A program made the position numbers and the translations under genes. Under the pieces are notes generated by a model. That model did not search any database and was not told where the DNA came from. It was given only the letters and a program-made list of their open reading frames with translations. Shown here one piece after another: positions 1 to 9,344 of a stretch of DNA of 64,000 nucleotides (positions are counted from its first letter, which is position 1; each line of letters opens with the position of its first letter). Source of the DNA: Fasciola hepatica (Eukaryota; Platyhelminthes; Trematoda; Plagiorchiida; Fasciolidae). The DNA lies in contig CANUEZ040000129.1 of NCBI GenBank assembly GCA_948099385.1, positions 7,942,501 through 8,006,500 of the forward strand, read 5' to 3'.

Positions 1-267
1 TGAGAATACGAGACGAGTATCAGATCAAGTCGTTTTGACCTGAAACAAGCAGACGCAGGTCAACCTAAGTCGCTCAAAGATGAAGTGTATAACTTATATC
101 TCTGACCAACCACCCGTGATTCTAAACCGAATTGAGACTCGGCAAGTGGGAACGAATGATGCTAATGATGACCCGGTTGAGATAACTGCTTAGTGTATCT
201 ATAGTTTGTAATAGGTGAGCTAAGCATTCTCACGCAGCAACGAGTAGGGTACACAATTTCACAAACT

Positions 268-440
268 TCTATTCGCTCCCTTTTTATTGTATAGTAATAG
301 CACAATAATTTAGAAAGGAAGTAGTGACCAGCTTGAAGCTGACAACGGGGGAAAATTACCGGCGCGAGGCGCAGATACTCAAAACCAGAACAAAAGCTCC
401 CGCAGTTGACGCTGTTGACCGTCTGACCACCGCTGGTTAG
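268..440 (-). repeat. tRNA-derived SINE, diverged copy
   Basis: Read on the minus strand from about 440, the sequence opens with a tRNA-like A box (GGTGGTCAGACGG) and a decayed B box, then a body with GTCAGCTTCAAGCTGGTCAC and an AT-rich tail near 270-300. The same body and tail order is seen in the better preserved copy at 1855-2012, which supports one SINE family rather than a chance tRNA match. It is not a functional tRNA gene because the B box is degraded. Both copies lie on the same strand. Confidence 0.5.
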
Positions 441-1854
441 TTTGATAAACATGCTGCTTAATTAGATATTAAGCAATGGATACATTCTTATTTTGCACAG
501 TATTTCACTGGAGTATGTTATGATACTGATTCACTTATTAGTCCCATGAGAACCTTTCCAACATGGCTAGGTATACAAATATCAGTATCCCACAAGTTCA
601 TGCCATACACACACATGGTGAGTAACATCGAAACACTCGAACAAGTGCTGGGCTTAATTTCTCATCGAGTTATCAGTTCGATAAGTGACAATGTAACGAC
701 CCATCTGGCTAAAGCGGAATTTCGTGTACGAGCTTGGAGAGACTGAGCCAGCAATGTAATTTTTGAATAGGACCACTATTCGTCCAAGTTCTCAAACAAC
801 GACAACGATACCGCATAGCTTTCTCTTCCGGTTCTCAACCTTACCCGTCTGACTAGGTAAAATGGGTTTCCAATTCGAGTTTAAAATTCATGAATGATAG
901 TGCTTTGTGGCGCTTGCACCTCGGGCCTTCATAAGCATGGTAAACACACGACTACCTCAATATGGGGTTCCAAACTGCCTCCTAAAGTTACTGAAATTCA
1001 GTGCGCCAACTAAACACTGATTCGGGTAGTTTCAAGGATCACTGTCATAAATCACAAATTGTTAGTCACCTCAAACTTAATTTTATTTGTACCGAATAGC
1101 TTCTGTTTCTCATGTATTCCTTTATGATGTGGAGCACGAGTACAATGATTAGAAGCCTGTTTGAGCAATTATCTTGTCGGACCGGTTTAGAAGTTCATGG
1201 TTTTAGGTAGCCAAGACAATGCTCTATCCATATACCACTGCAGAAGTGGATTCGCCAGTGAGTTAGTTGGGATTCTATCAGGGCTGAAGAACGTGCTGTT
1301 CAGTGACCGTAGTAAACTTCAGTTCAAAGAGGGACGTGTTTAGTCGATGTACTACTAGAAAACGGCGAGAGTTCACTTCTGATTCTAAGAATAACGCCGC
1401 TATATAGCGCTAAGTTGCGGGATCGGTATTGAAACTTGTTTCTTTGTCGGGACTCCTCCAGTCTTTATTTCAAACGCGGTAAAGCAATGGTTGTAAGTTT
1501 GTACCATTTTGCTCCTTTCACACATTAGAAAGCTACTCATGTTGATAAGCTCTTTCCCAAATGATGTTTGATTCCAAGTTTTACCGACTTGAATTTCAGC
1601 CTAGTACTCGGAATCCGTCTCATGTTCCTCCTAAACAACCTTGTATCCTACATGGTCTAAATACACTCCACGTTCGAATATCAGTCAGTTTTCCCGATTG
1701 TAATTCTGATGCATTTTTCAGCAGGCCCTCTTGAAATTGAAGCACGTTGACTATAACAGTGCTTATCGTTCTTACCGTAGTTCTTTTGTTGAGCTTACAA
1801 AGTGTTTTTCACTACATGTTGAAACTGCATCAAATTCTTTTATTTTTCCATTTA
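441..1854. other. Non-coding stretch, nothing recognised
   Basis: About 1.4 kb of AT-rich sequence with only short open frames (the longest, near 546-746, is 66 codons and has no recognisable domain). I see no splice-flanked exon, RNA gene or repeat that I can name. Confidence 0.5.
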
Positions 1855-2012
1855 CTTTTTTATTATATGCTAGTAAAACGGTATTTCGGGAGAGAGTCGT
1901 GACCAATTTAAGGTCGCCAACCGACGACTGACCGGCGGTGTCGCAGGGATTCGAACCCGGGAACGGAGGGTCCAAGGCCCACTGTGATGGCCGCTTGACC
2001 ACCGTCGATCAA
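1855..2012 (-). repeat. tRNA-derived SINE with intact B box
   Basis: On the minus strand a tRNA-like head runs from about 2010: A box GTGGTCAAGCGGCC, then a perfect RNA polymerase III B box GGTTCGAATCC near 1950. The head is followed by a body (GTCGGCGACC...TTGGTCACGACTC) and an AT-rich tail near 1860. The body matches the diverged copy at 268-440. A free tRNA gene is possible for the head alone, but the shared body and tail favour a SINE. Confidence 0.65.
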
Positions 2013-2226
2013 CAATGTGGGTGAATCCTGATTGTCTAACGACTATTTGTGCGATAGGAAGTAACTTGAGAATAGTGACGATGAACAACTGCGACGCCGC
2101 TCTTTCCAACTACGGAAACTCAGACCATTTCGGACAGGAACGTCAATTATTTCCAAGTTCATGTTCGAATGTTCCCTTTCATGCTTTACTGTCCGCCTGT
2201 GATATTTCACAGCGTTCTGATATAAG

Positions 2227-2917
2227 ACTTAAAATCTGTGTACCGCAAAATCGTATCTGATTCATACTCTTTTGGGTCGATTACTTTTGCACAGAGTGCT
2301 GGCTGATGCATCATGATTAGAATAGCTTCAATGAACGCTAATAGTTTCGGTGTTGGATTGCGCAACAATGCTTTGAAACACTGGATCAGGTCAACTTTGT
2401 GACCTGATGCAATCAAGTGTCTTCCAATCGAAGAAGTTGACGGTTTCCCGTCGTTGTATATTGCCCCAGCAGGTTGCGTCATCAAGTTTGACAGCCATTT
2501 GGGTATGTGTTCTGACACTCGTTGAGTCAATCAACGATCCGTCCTGCTAATGTATACGTCACCGCAACTGCAAGTGAACTGAAAGACAATATATGAGACA
2601 TTGGGATCAGCCAGACTGTTTGAGTGATTTTGAAAACATAACCTTTTGGTCGTCTGCGGCAAACGCAACTGCGCCGCTGTGTATGTGTGCCTTAGAACTG
2701 ACTTGAGATTACAATTAATTTGATTGAATAAATGATCTCCTTTAAAAGGCAAAGTGATAAAAACTTGCTTCTTCTCCACGTTCATTGTTTTCGCGCGCAC
2801 AAGTCCCGGCTTCTGATGGTGTCTGATAAAGTTCTCCGGATAACCGTTAGCCAGCAGCGTTCTTTTTATGAACTCCTCTTCGTTTTGTATGTGATCTTCT
2901 GTACAGATTTTCTGGGC
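2227..2917 (-). pseudogene. Inverted Penelope linker plus GIY-YIG end fragment
   Basis: Minus-strand frames read the Penelope segment VFITLPFKGDHLF, the cysteine pair in FTCSCGDVYISRTDR, then after a TGA the C-terminal part with EAILIMMHQPALCAK. The last phrase corresponds to the conserved end of the Penelope endonuclease domain, which normally reads roughly EA-hydrophobic-H-P-LC-QK. This copy is cut off at its 5' side at 2917, so it contains no reverse transcriptase. The same internal stop is present as in the 3' copy, so the stop predates the duplication or both copies came from one template. Confidence 0.8.
2310..2917 (-). repeat. Penelope inverted pseudo-LTR, 5' copy
   Basis: Reverse complement of 4737-5344; paired coordinates add up to 7654 throughout, so there is no indel between the copies. 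Identity ends at 2917 (after TCTGGGC) and at 2310 (ATCATGAT). Beyond 2310 this copy keeps further element sequence, down to about 2227, that the 3' copy lacks. Confidence 0.9.
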
Positions 2918-2921
2918 ACTG

Positions 2922-3263
2922 TTGAAGAGAGTAAACGAAATGCTTGCATCTCGCGACTTATGTCCTCTCTGTTCTCATGAATTGGATAAAGGGGACCCAA
3001 TGTTTCAAATTTCTCAAGCGAAGACTCCCCTCTGTGTCACGCGATCTCTCGATCCTTTAATGGCATTACGCTGCAAAACGGCGATAGAAAAGGCGCGCAT
3101 CGAATTTTTTACTGGATGCTTACTATCTTGTCGTTTTCCAAATCGATTTGTGAAACTTTTGTCGAAAGAGAGTTTGCCAAGGAACAACACCAATCTCGTA
3201 AGAATCGAAAATGCCCACAATGAGGCCGCACTTGAGATGTTCAAACTCATTGAAACACAATAG
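2922..3263 (+). pseudogene. N-terminal part of Penelope polyprotein
   Basis: A 113-codon frame upstream of the reverse transcriptase, ending in TAG at 3261. It has a possible CPLC zinc-ligand pair near residue 15 and a charged helical stretch (KTAIEKARIEFFTGCL) that resembles the variable N-terminal region of Penelope polyproteins, where a lysine-rich helix and a FL..C motif precede the reverse transcriptase. It is separated from the main frame at 3332 by a stop and about 70 bases, so a frameshift or stop has split the original polyprotein. Assignment rests on position and weak similarity. Confidence 0.5.
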
Positions 3264-3331
3264 CTTTTCGTGACTGTTCTCGGCACGTTGTCCTTATTCT
3301 GTCGAATACATTTGAAAACTTTCCGAGAGAA

Positions 3332-4807
3332 ATGGTACGAAGAACCAGGGTGAAAACAATCAAAAGCCTTGAGGGCAGCATGTGTAAAACGCAGCAGTGG
3401 TCATTATTCCCGACAGACACAAGCGCATTCATTCACAATCTTCCTGGTTGTCAGTTGTCTACAGCGCAACGCGAAGTCTTGTCGTTGGGATTAAATTCCA
3501 GAGTGCCGCCCAAGCAAGTGAGCCAGCTACAAACACGCTTTCAGTTCGAGAACTTTTATGATCAAGTTAAAGATCTAGTGCCCACGTCATCCGACAAGGC
3601 CGGCTGGTTCAAGGCCGAGCTCGTTGATATTTCTGGACAATACCTCTCTGCTCCCATACGTCAGTGGTGTTGTTTATCACAAGAACACCGGATGGAGGTT
3701 AAACAGCTAAAACAAATGAGTGATTTGTTGTTTCTAGGAGTGGACAAAGGTACAGGAGTCGTAATTACGGAAAAGAAAGAATACATGGAAAAGATGGAAC
3801 AGACACTTTCCGGTGGGCAGCACCTCAAACTGGACACTACTCCAGAGATCAATATGCTGACAGAGAAACAAATATCAAGACAACTCCAAATTTTACTCCT
3901 ACATGGTTTCATTTCTGAAACTACATACAAGAAGCTAAAACCACTTGGAAAACAGAAGCACTACTTGAGAGGATCACCCAAAGTACACAAGCCTGGAGTC
4001 CCTTTGAGGCCGATATTATGCATGCAAAACTCGGCTTATCACAAACCTGCCTGGTGGCTCGTCGAGATTCTTACCCCCGTTCGGAAACATATAACACCAT
4101 TTTGTCTACAAGACTCATTTGAACTCACGAATTTGCTAAACAGTATTACAGTGAGTCCGGATAAAATGTATTCCGTCGATGTTGAGTCACTTTTTACAAA
4201 GGTTCCTCTTTGTGAAACAGTAGATTATCTATGTGATTTTATTTCTTCGCACAATTTTCACTTACCTATTCCTGTTGAATACCTTAAAGAACTCATTCTT
4301 TTATGCACAGAAAACATTTGGTTCAATTTTGAAGATGAAGCTCACAAACCAACGGATGGTGTGGCCATGGGAAGTCCTCTGGGCCCAACCTTGGCAGATG
4401 TATTTTTGGGTATGATCGAAAAACATCTCTGTGATACTATTTCCCAATTTCTATTATACAGACGATATGTGGATGATATTTTAACTTTTACGGCTGAAGA
4501 AAGTTCTGTCCCTTTTGTTAACGTTCTTAACTCTATTCATCCAAACCTCAGTGTATCTCACGAAGAAGAACGCGATAACAATTTGTCCTTTCTAGATATT
4601 CTATTAAACAGGCGTCAGGATGAGACTACAGCGCAGAATCCACCGAAAAGCAACGTGGGGCGGACGTTGTTTACAATTCTCCAGCTTCGCCCCAGTGGCT
4701 TACAAACGTGGATAGGTCAGAACTCTCTACAACAGAGCCCAGAAAATCTGTACAGAAGATCACATACAAAACGAAGAGGAGTTCATAAAAAGAACGCTGC
4801 TGGCTAA
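3332..4807 (+). CDS. Penelope-like reverse transcriptase
   Basis: An open frame of 491 codons; the ATG at 3332 is simply the first in the open frame and not a proven start. Visible landmarks: VDKGTG at residues 137-142, SPKVHKPGVPLRPI at 215-228, SVDVESLFTKVP at 281-292 (motif A aspartate), TDGVAMGSPLGP at 341-352 (motif B), the catalytic YVDD box at 389-392, and LSFLDILL at 428-435. This is the order expected of Penelope reverse transcriptases, which copy element RNA primed at a nicked target. Residues after about 436 are out of frame: the true continuation (RIHRKATW) is in another frame from 4635. All catalytic boxes are intact. The element's inverted repeat overlaps the last 24 codons. Confidence 0.88.
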   Translation: MVRRTRVKTIKSLEGSMCKTQQWSLFPTDTSAFIHNLPGCQLSTAQREVLSLGLNSRVPPKQVSQLQTRFQFENFYDQVKDLVPTSSDKAGWFKAELVDISGQYLSAPIRQWCCLSQEHRMEVKQLKQMSDLLFLGVDKGTGVVITEKKEYMEKMEQTLSGGQHLKLDTTPEINMLTEKQISRQLQILLLHGFISETTYKKLKPLGKQKHYLRGSPKVHKPGVPLRPILCMQNSAYHKPAWWLVEILTPVRKHITPFCLQDSFELTNLLNSITVSPDKMYSVDVESLFTKVPLCETVDYLCDFISSHNFHLPIPVEYLKELILLCTENIWFNFEDEAHKPTDGVAMGSPLGPTLADVFLGMIEKHLCDTISQFLLYRRYVDDILTFTAEESSVPFVNVLNSIHPNLSVSHEEERDNNLSFLDILLNRRQDETTAQNPPKSNVGRTLFTILQLRPSGLQTWIGQNSLQQSPENLYRRSHTKRRGVHKKNAAG

Positions 4808-5354
4808 CGGTTATCCGGAGAACTTTATCAGACACCATCAGAAGCCGGGACTTGTGCGCGCGAAAACAATGAACGTGGAGAAGAAGCAAGTTTTTATCAC
4901 TTTGCCTTTTAAAGGAGATCATTTATTCAATCAAATTAATTGTAATCTCAAGTCAGTTCTAAGGCACACATACACAGCGGCGCAGTTGCGTTTGCCGCAG
5001 ACGACCAAAAGGTTATGTTTTCAAAATCACTCAAACAGTCTGGCTGATCCCAATGTCTCATATATTGTCTTTCAGTTCACTTGCAGTTGCGGTGACGTAT
5101 ACATTAGCAGGACGGATCGTTGATTGACTCAACGAGTGTCAGAACACATACCCAAATGGCTGTCAAACTTGATGACGCAACCTGCTGGGGCAATATACAA
5201 CGACGGGAAACCGTCAACTTCTTCGATTGGAAGACACTTGATTGCATCAGGTCACAAAGTTGACCTGATCCAGTGTTTCAAAGCATTGTTGCGCAATCCA
5301 ACACCGAAACTATTAGCGTTCATTGAAGCTATTCTAATCATGATACTCTTTTGA
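4635..5354 (+). pseudogene. Penelope linker and GIY-YIG endonuclease, broken
   Basis: In the frame beginning at 4635 the sequence reads RIHRKATW, the usual phrase after Penelope reverse transcriptase motifs, then a TAG at 4713, then KKQVFITLPFKGDHLF (about 4872) and the Cys-containing FTCSCGDVYISRTDR. A TGA at 5121 cuts the domain; the rest (LTQRVSEHIPKWLSN onward) stays in the same frame to about 5344. The canonical YIG of the GIY-YIG nuclease is YIS here. The C-terminal LC-QK end is missing because the copy stops at 5344. The normal role is nicking the target DNA to prime reverse transcription; this copy should be inactive. Confidence 0.82.
4737..5344 (+). repeat. Penelope inverted pseudo-LTR, 3' copy
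   Basis: Partner of 2310-2917 in inverted orientation, 608 bases with no indel. The loop between the copies (2918-4736) carries the N-terminal region and nearly all of the reverse transcriptase. A short phrase ATACTCTTTTG follows at 5343 and also occurs outside the other copy near 2264. Confidence 0.88.
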
Positions 5355-6150
5355 CTGAAATCAGTGATCGGCCCATTGATTATTTTTGAGCCTTGTGCAC
5401 CACACTCTCCAGGACCCCATTCATCCGTTGCACACTGCCTTGTGCGTTTGTCGCTCACAATCATCAACTCGTCCCTTGATCCAGCACATTTTTAGAGTAA
5501 GTCTGAGCACTACCCACCGTCTTCCTTCTGTACTCTATCTTGCTCGACTTTTGGCCCTTATGAAGAAGGTAAAAGCTTAGCTATTTACGAAACCTCATGA
5601 ATAAGTTAGTTTCCCTTTAATCTCTCGCTGAGTGGAACACAATCCAGTTGGAAACTGTTTATTAATACTAAACCAAACCTTTTGTCATCTGTATCAAAAT
5701 GTTTGCGGATAGCCTCTATACGTTCACCGTAGGAGAGGCAGTGTAGAAGTAGTTAGGTTGTTCCATTATTGTTCGTTGGTCGGAGAAAAACGAGGAATTA
5801 CAAATGGCAGTGAGGTAAGTTAGGTTAGTCACTTTTTGTAAATGACCCTTTGTTTGCACGAGGGGAAAGCAATGGGAGCGGGAAACATAGAAGTAAGTTC
5901 TAGAGTGCGGGACCAATGGTAGCATTGGAGGAAAAGGAAGAGAGGGAGAGAAGCAGTTTTCCTGTAATGGGCCAGTGGCTTGAAAGTTATAGTTAGCTTT
6001 TGGTCGCTGATCACTTGGGTGACTTTGCACTGGACATGATCGAGGAGAGATAACAACAGAGACGAGGTCCTGACACAAACGTCACTGAAGTATTCAGGAT
6101 CAGAAGAAAGTGGATCTTTTACAGAACAGAAAGGTCAGTGGGTGTAAGAT
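5345..6150. other. Non-coding stretch after Penelope element
   Basis: No recognisable domain. A 120-codon minus-strand frame (5716-6078) has biased composition rich in Pro, Ser, Phe and Tyr, overlaps a second frame on the same strand and resembles no family I know. Confidence 0.4.
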
Positions 6151-7326
6151 ACGTCCAGGTTGAAAAAGAAAGTCAACATCTGTCGTAATAATCTAGTCTG
6201 TTTATCAGGAGTGTAAGTGGAAGCTCTTATTTGGAGAGTACACTGAGAAACCCCAACGACGGTTTGCTTGTAGTTCTAGGTGGGTTAGATGCAGCTAAAC
6301 TCAAGAACGACGACACCGTGGTCACGAGTTGGCATTTCTTGTTCAAACAGTATCTACATATGGGTGAACATAGGACAGAGGACAGTGGACGGAGGAGTAC
6401 CGGTTAAAAATACACAATAAGAGGCAAGAATCGCGAAATTGGTCGAGTTCTTCCGAGAATATTTATTCATCCATCTGTAGATCTTACTTAAATCGGAAAC
6501 GTCCATCTTTTCGATACTCTGCAGAGATGAACAATTACAAGAAGGTACCAGAAAAGCAAACTATGGAAGAGAGAGCCAAGAATAACCAAGAAATATCTGG
6601 AATTAGGAAACATGAAATCAAAGCGGAAGGTTGAGCAGTACAAATCTCGTTTTAAGATGATAGAGAGACTAGCAGTGTTTCGCGGTCCCGAAGGAAATTC
6701 TATTGGCTGGTCTCCAATCAATAATCCCATTAAGATAGCAATTTAGTCACATGCAGAAATTGAAATAATTATGAAGGATTTCTGAGGATAAGGCAAGAAA
6801 AAACGGTTAGGACACACAGCAGTGGAGAGAGTTATCATCGGCATAAAGCATATACAGGGTAGGAATTGGTGGAACGAATGTTATTAGGGAAAGACAAGAA
6901 TAGTGTACGGCGGTTGTACGGGGCCCCGGAGGACAACCGTATTTACTTTGTATGTGTTTGTCAGAGCCCTGCCTAAATGAATCGCAATGAAGCGCACGCT
7001 CAGTGAACTTTCGGCACAAGAAATAAGTTCGAGTGACAATATTGGTTCAGATAGTTATGACAACAAACTTTTACTCATGCTTGATCAATGGATTTTTAGA
7101 CATCTAGGGACACCGAATACGATTCAATGTGATTTTTAAACGAGGAGGGCCAGCTATTTGAGATGTATGCCGACAAATCACCAGTTGAAACAAGCAGATG
7201 AAACCCATACTGGTGATCACTCATGAATGCATGGCCTTCCAGGTAAGACAGAAGTTGTCTTGTAACCACGGCCTCCATAAAGGTTGATAGAACTGATATG
7301 CTTCTGGAGTGTGCTTTACTGATCAT
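6150..7326 (-). pseudogene. Decayed LINE reverse transcriptase (jockey/CR1-like)
   Basis: Three minus-strand frames in order carry non-LTR reverse transcriptase landmarks. At 7326-7096: an ISVLSTFMEAVV-type start, then LLSYLEGH..MSDHQYGF, STGDLSAYIS and SYSVSLDV, matching the region around motif A. At 7019-6807: IQSKYGCPPGP near motif B and the catalytic box as YADDNSLH. At 6730-6488: LGLLIGDQ-type downstream sequence. Further low-grade similarity runs to about 6150. The frames are separated by stops and shifts, so it is a dead copy. The endonuclease half is not recognisable in this window. The clade within jockey/CR1/RTE-like LINEs is not decided. Confidence 0.7.
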
Positions 7327-9344
7327 CTATTTTTTATTCTTATTCATGTATAGCCGTCACCAGTGAAATATATCACTCGCGTTATCACTCACACAGCTTC
7401 AACATTGCCAGAAATTTGCTTGATTTGCTGTCCAGTTTTCACCGTCCAGGAATTCGTACTGCTAAAATAATTTTCTCCTTTGCTCTTATGTTTCTTTTTT
7501 TTATTTTCCACCCCTTCCTCCGGGATTTATCCCTAGCATTCTTTCCATGTAAAGGCTGCTGACGTGGAAAAGCTTTTTATTCCAAAAGAAGTACAAAGTC
7601 CAATGGATGACGTCATTTTATTTAGATCAGACATAAAAGAGGGACGCTCGTTCTCACGACTTTATCTCTCCTCCATACAACGTTTGCTTCCGAAGGCAGA
7701 TTGAACAAAATTGTTGTTATGAGTTCTCCCATCAATGCATTTAGGCCGTGGTCTATTGTACTATTCAGAATGCTTAGATAGATGAAACGCAATAAAATCA
7801 CTCCGACGTAAAACCACGCACCCAAACAACACGAAAGCTAGGGATGCAGGATTTCATATTGATTTTATTTCAAAATTGATTTGTATAAATATGTTCTATG
7901 AAGACAAACAAGTGTACGAAGTTGCTTGCTTTCGTTACTCTGGAGTTTTAGGCACGGCCTATGAACCAAAACTCTGCGCGCGACTCCTATCGCTAAAGAC
8001 CTCAATGACAAATCAAAAGACGGTAATATAATACGTTGAATCAATGCTACGTAAATTGACAACACTGTATTTTAGGTGAAAATGGAACGTTCTCATACTC
8101 GGGCATCCAGTCAAGTTAAAGCATTGAGGGACTGAGGATGCACTGGACAGTTTGAGCTATTGACTACTCATCCGATATCTGCCCACAAGCGCACAACGTT
8201 TTGATCAGCCAAAAGTGTCAAGCTTTAGGTGGTCTGACGGTGTATCGATTATTGTCTAGTCGACTCGGCCTGGTATGCTCGAACTTGTTTGTGACTTGTT
8301 TTATGGAAGGAATAATTTGTGTCTCCCTGACAAATAAGTAAATGACAGAACAGTGAATCCCAGCTAGGTTTTGTTGTTTTTGTTCACGATGATTTCGATC
8401 ACATGGAGCTCCTCAGCGTATGTAGTCACGAAGCTGTACAAGACCATCTCCTGTGAAACGCATACCGCATCTGGACTTTTCCTTCATTCTCCTAATCGAA
8501 TATGTTCAATACCGATTCCTCAGTTCGATTCATTTAACTATAGTTATTTGATCTTCTAAATATATGAAATAAACATATCACCAGTCAATGATCACTTACT
8601 GAATTCATAGATGGAAACTTCATTTTCGAAGTGCTGCTGAATATTCAGCGGACTCGCGCTGTGCTCATCTCACCCCACAACGTTTGTATCAATAAGTGAC
8701 CAGAATATGAACTGACTAACATGCGGTTTCCAGTGTGGTATAAGCGGTTTTATTATCATCCCCAAGTTCAATCTCGTTTTGTTTTGGTAGTAGGGAAGTG
8801 AGAAATACGGTGCCGAATATAATAGGTGGTCTGCCGAAAACTTCTGGTAAGTAGGTTTGTGCTGTTCTGTCACCACTTCCATTGAAAAGCTCTACTCATC
8901 CGTGTTGAATTGTATTGGGATTCTAAAAGAGATAGCATTGACTTCATGCTGCTGATTTACCAAGCTCGCGGAGCACAGCGATTTCTGTGATTGTTTTGCC
9001 CCCACTCCTTGTATCAAGATATTTACAGGATGCTTGGTCATTTCGGGCTATCATTAACAGCCTGTACACACGCGTCAATTTATGAACTTTATCACAGTGG
9101 GATTGTTGATCACAGTGAGCTTTCTATAAGGTTGTGGTATCGCCAGAAACATTTTGTTAACAGGGATAACTGACTCTCACGAAGAAGAACATGTGGTAAA
9201 TATTCTGGCAGCTATTACACGTCAAAGCGGCTTCACAACTACATTTATACATGTCTGTTAGTATCATGCTGTTCAAGACACTGGCCTTAAATCGGAATAA
9301 GTCCATCCGGCAGAATCAAGCCATGTTGGGGATAATGAAGTCGT
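7327..9344. other. Non-coding stretch before the inverted duplication
   Basis: AT-rich with short frames only (all under about 70 codons). No element is recognised. It is not known whether this is part of the arm, because the matching position in the other arm would lie past the end of the window. Confidence 0.4.

Larger units (their letters stand above)
2227..5344 (+). mobile_element. Penelope-like element with inverted 5' copy of its 3' region
   Basis: A nearly full Penelope-like retroelement. In order on the plus strand: an N-terminal segment (2922-3263), the reverse transcriptase (3332-4634), a linker, and a GIY-YIG endonuclease-like end (4635-5344). The 3' region is repeated in inverted orientation at the 5' side (2310-2917 against 4737-5344), the inverted arrangement of pseudo-LTRs known for Penelope elements. 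The two 608-base copies look identical by eye, which suggests recent insertion or conversion. The 5' inverted copy runs about 80 bases further into the endonuclease end than the 3' copy, which stops at 5344. Coding is broken by a frameshift near 4635, TAG at 4713 and TGA at 5121, so it is probably not autonomous. Confidence 0.88.

Noticed and set aside
1931..2010. Functional tRNA gene on the minus strand
   Set aside because: Although the B box is perfect, the unit has a SINE body and AT-rich tail shared with 268-440, and the anticodon arm does not fold convincingly by eye.
5716..6078. 120-codon minus-strand frame as a gene
   Set aside because: Low-complexity Pro/Ser/Tyr composition, overlapping frames and no family resemblance.
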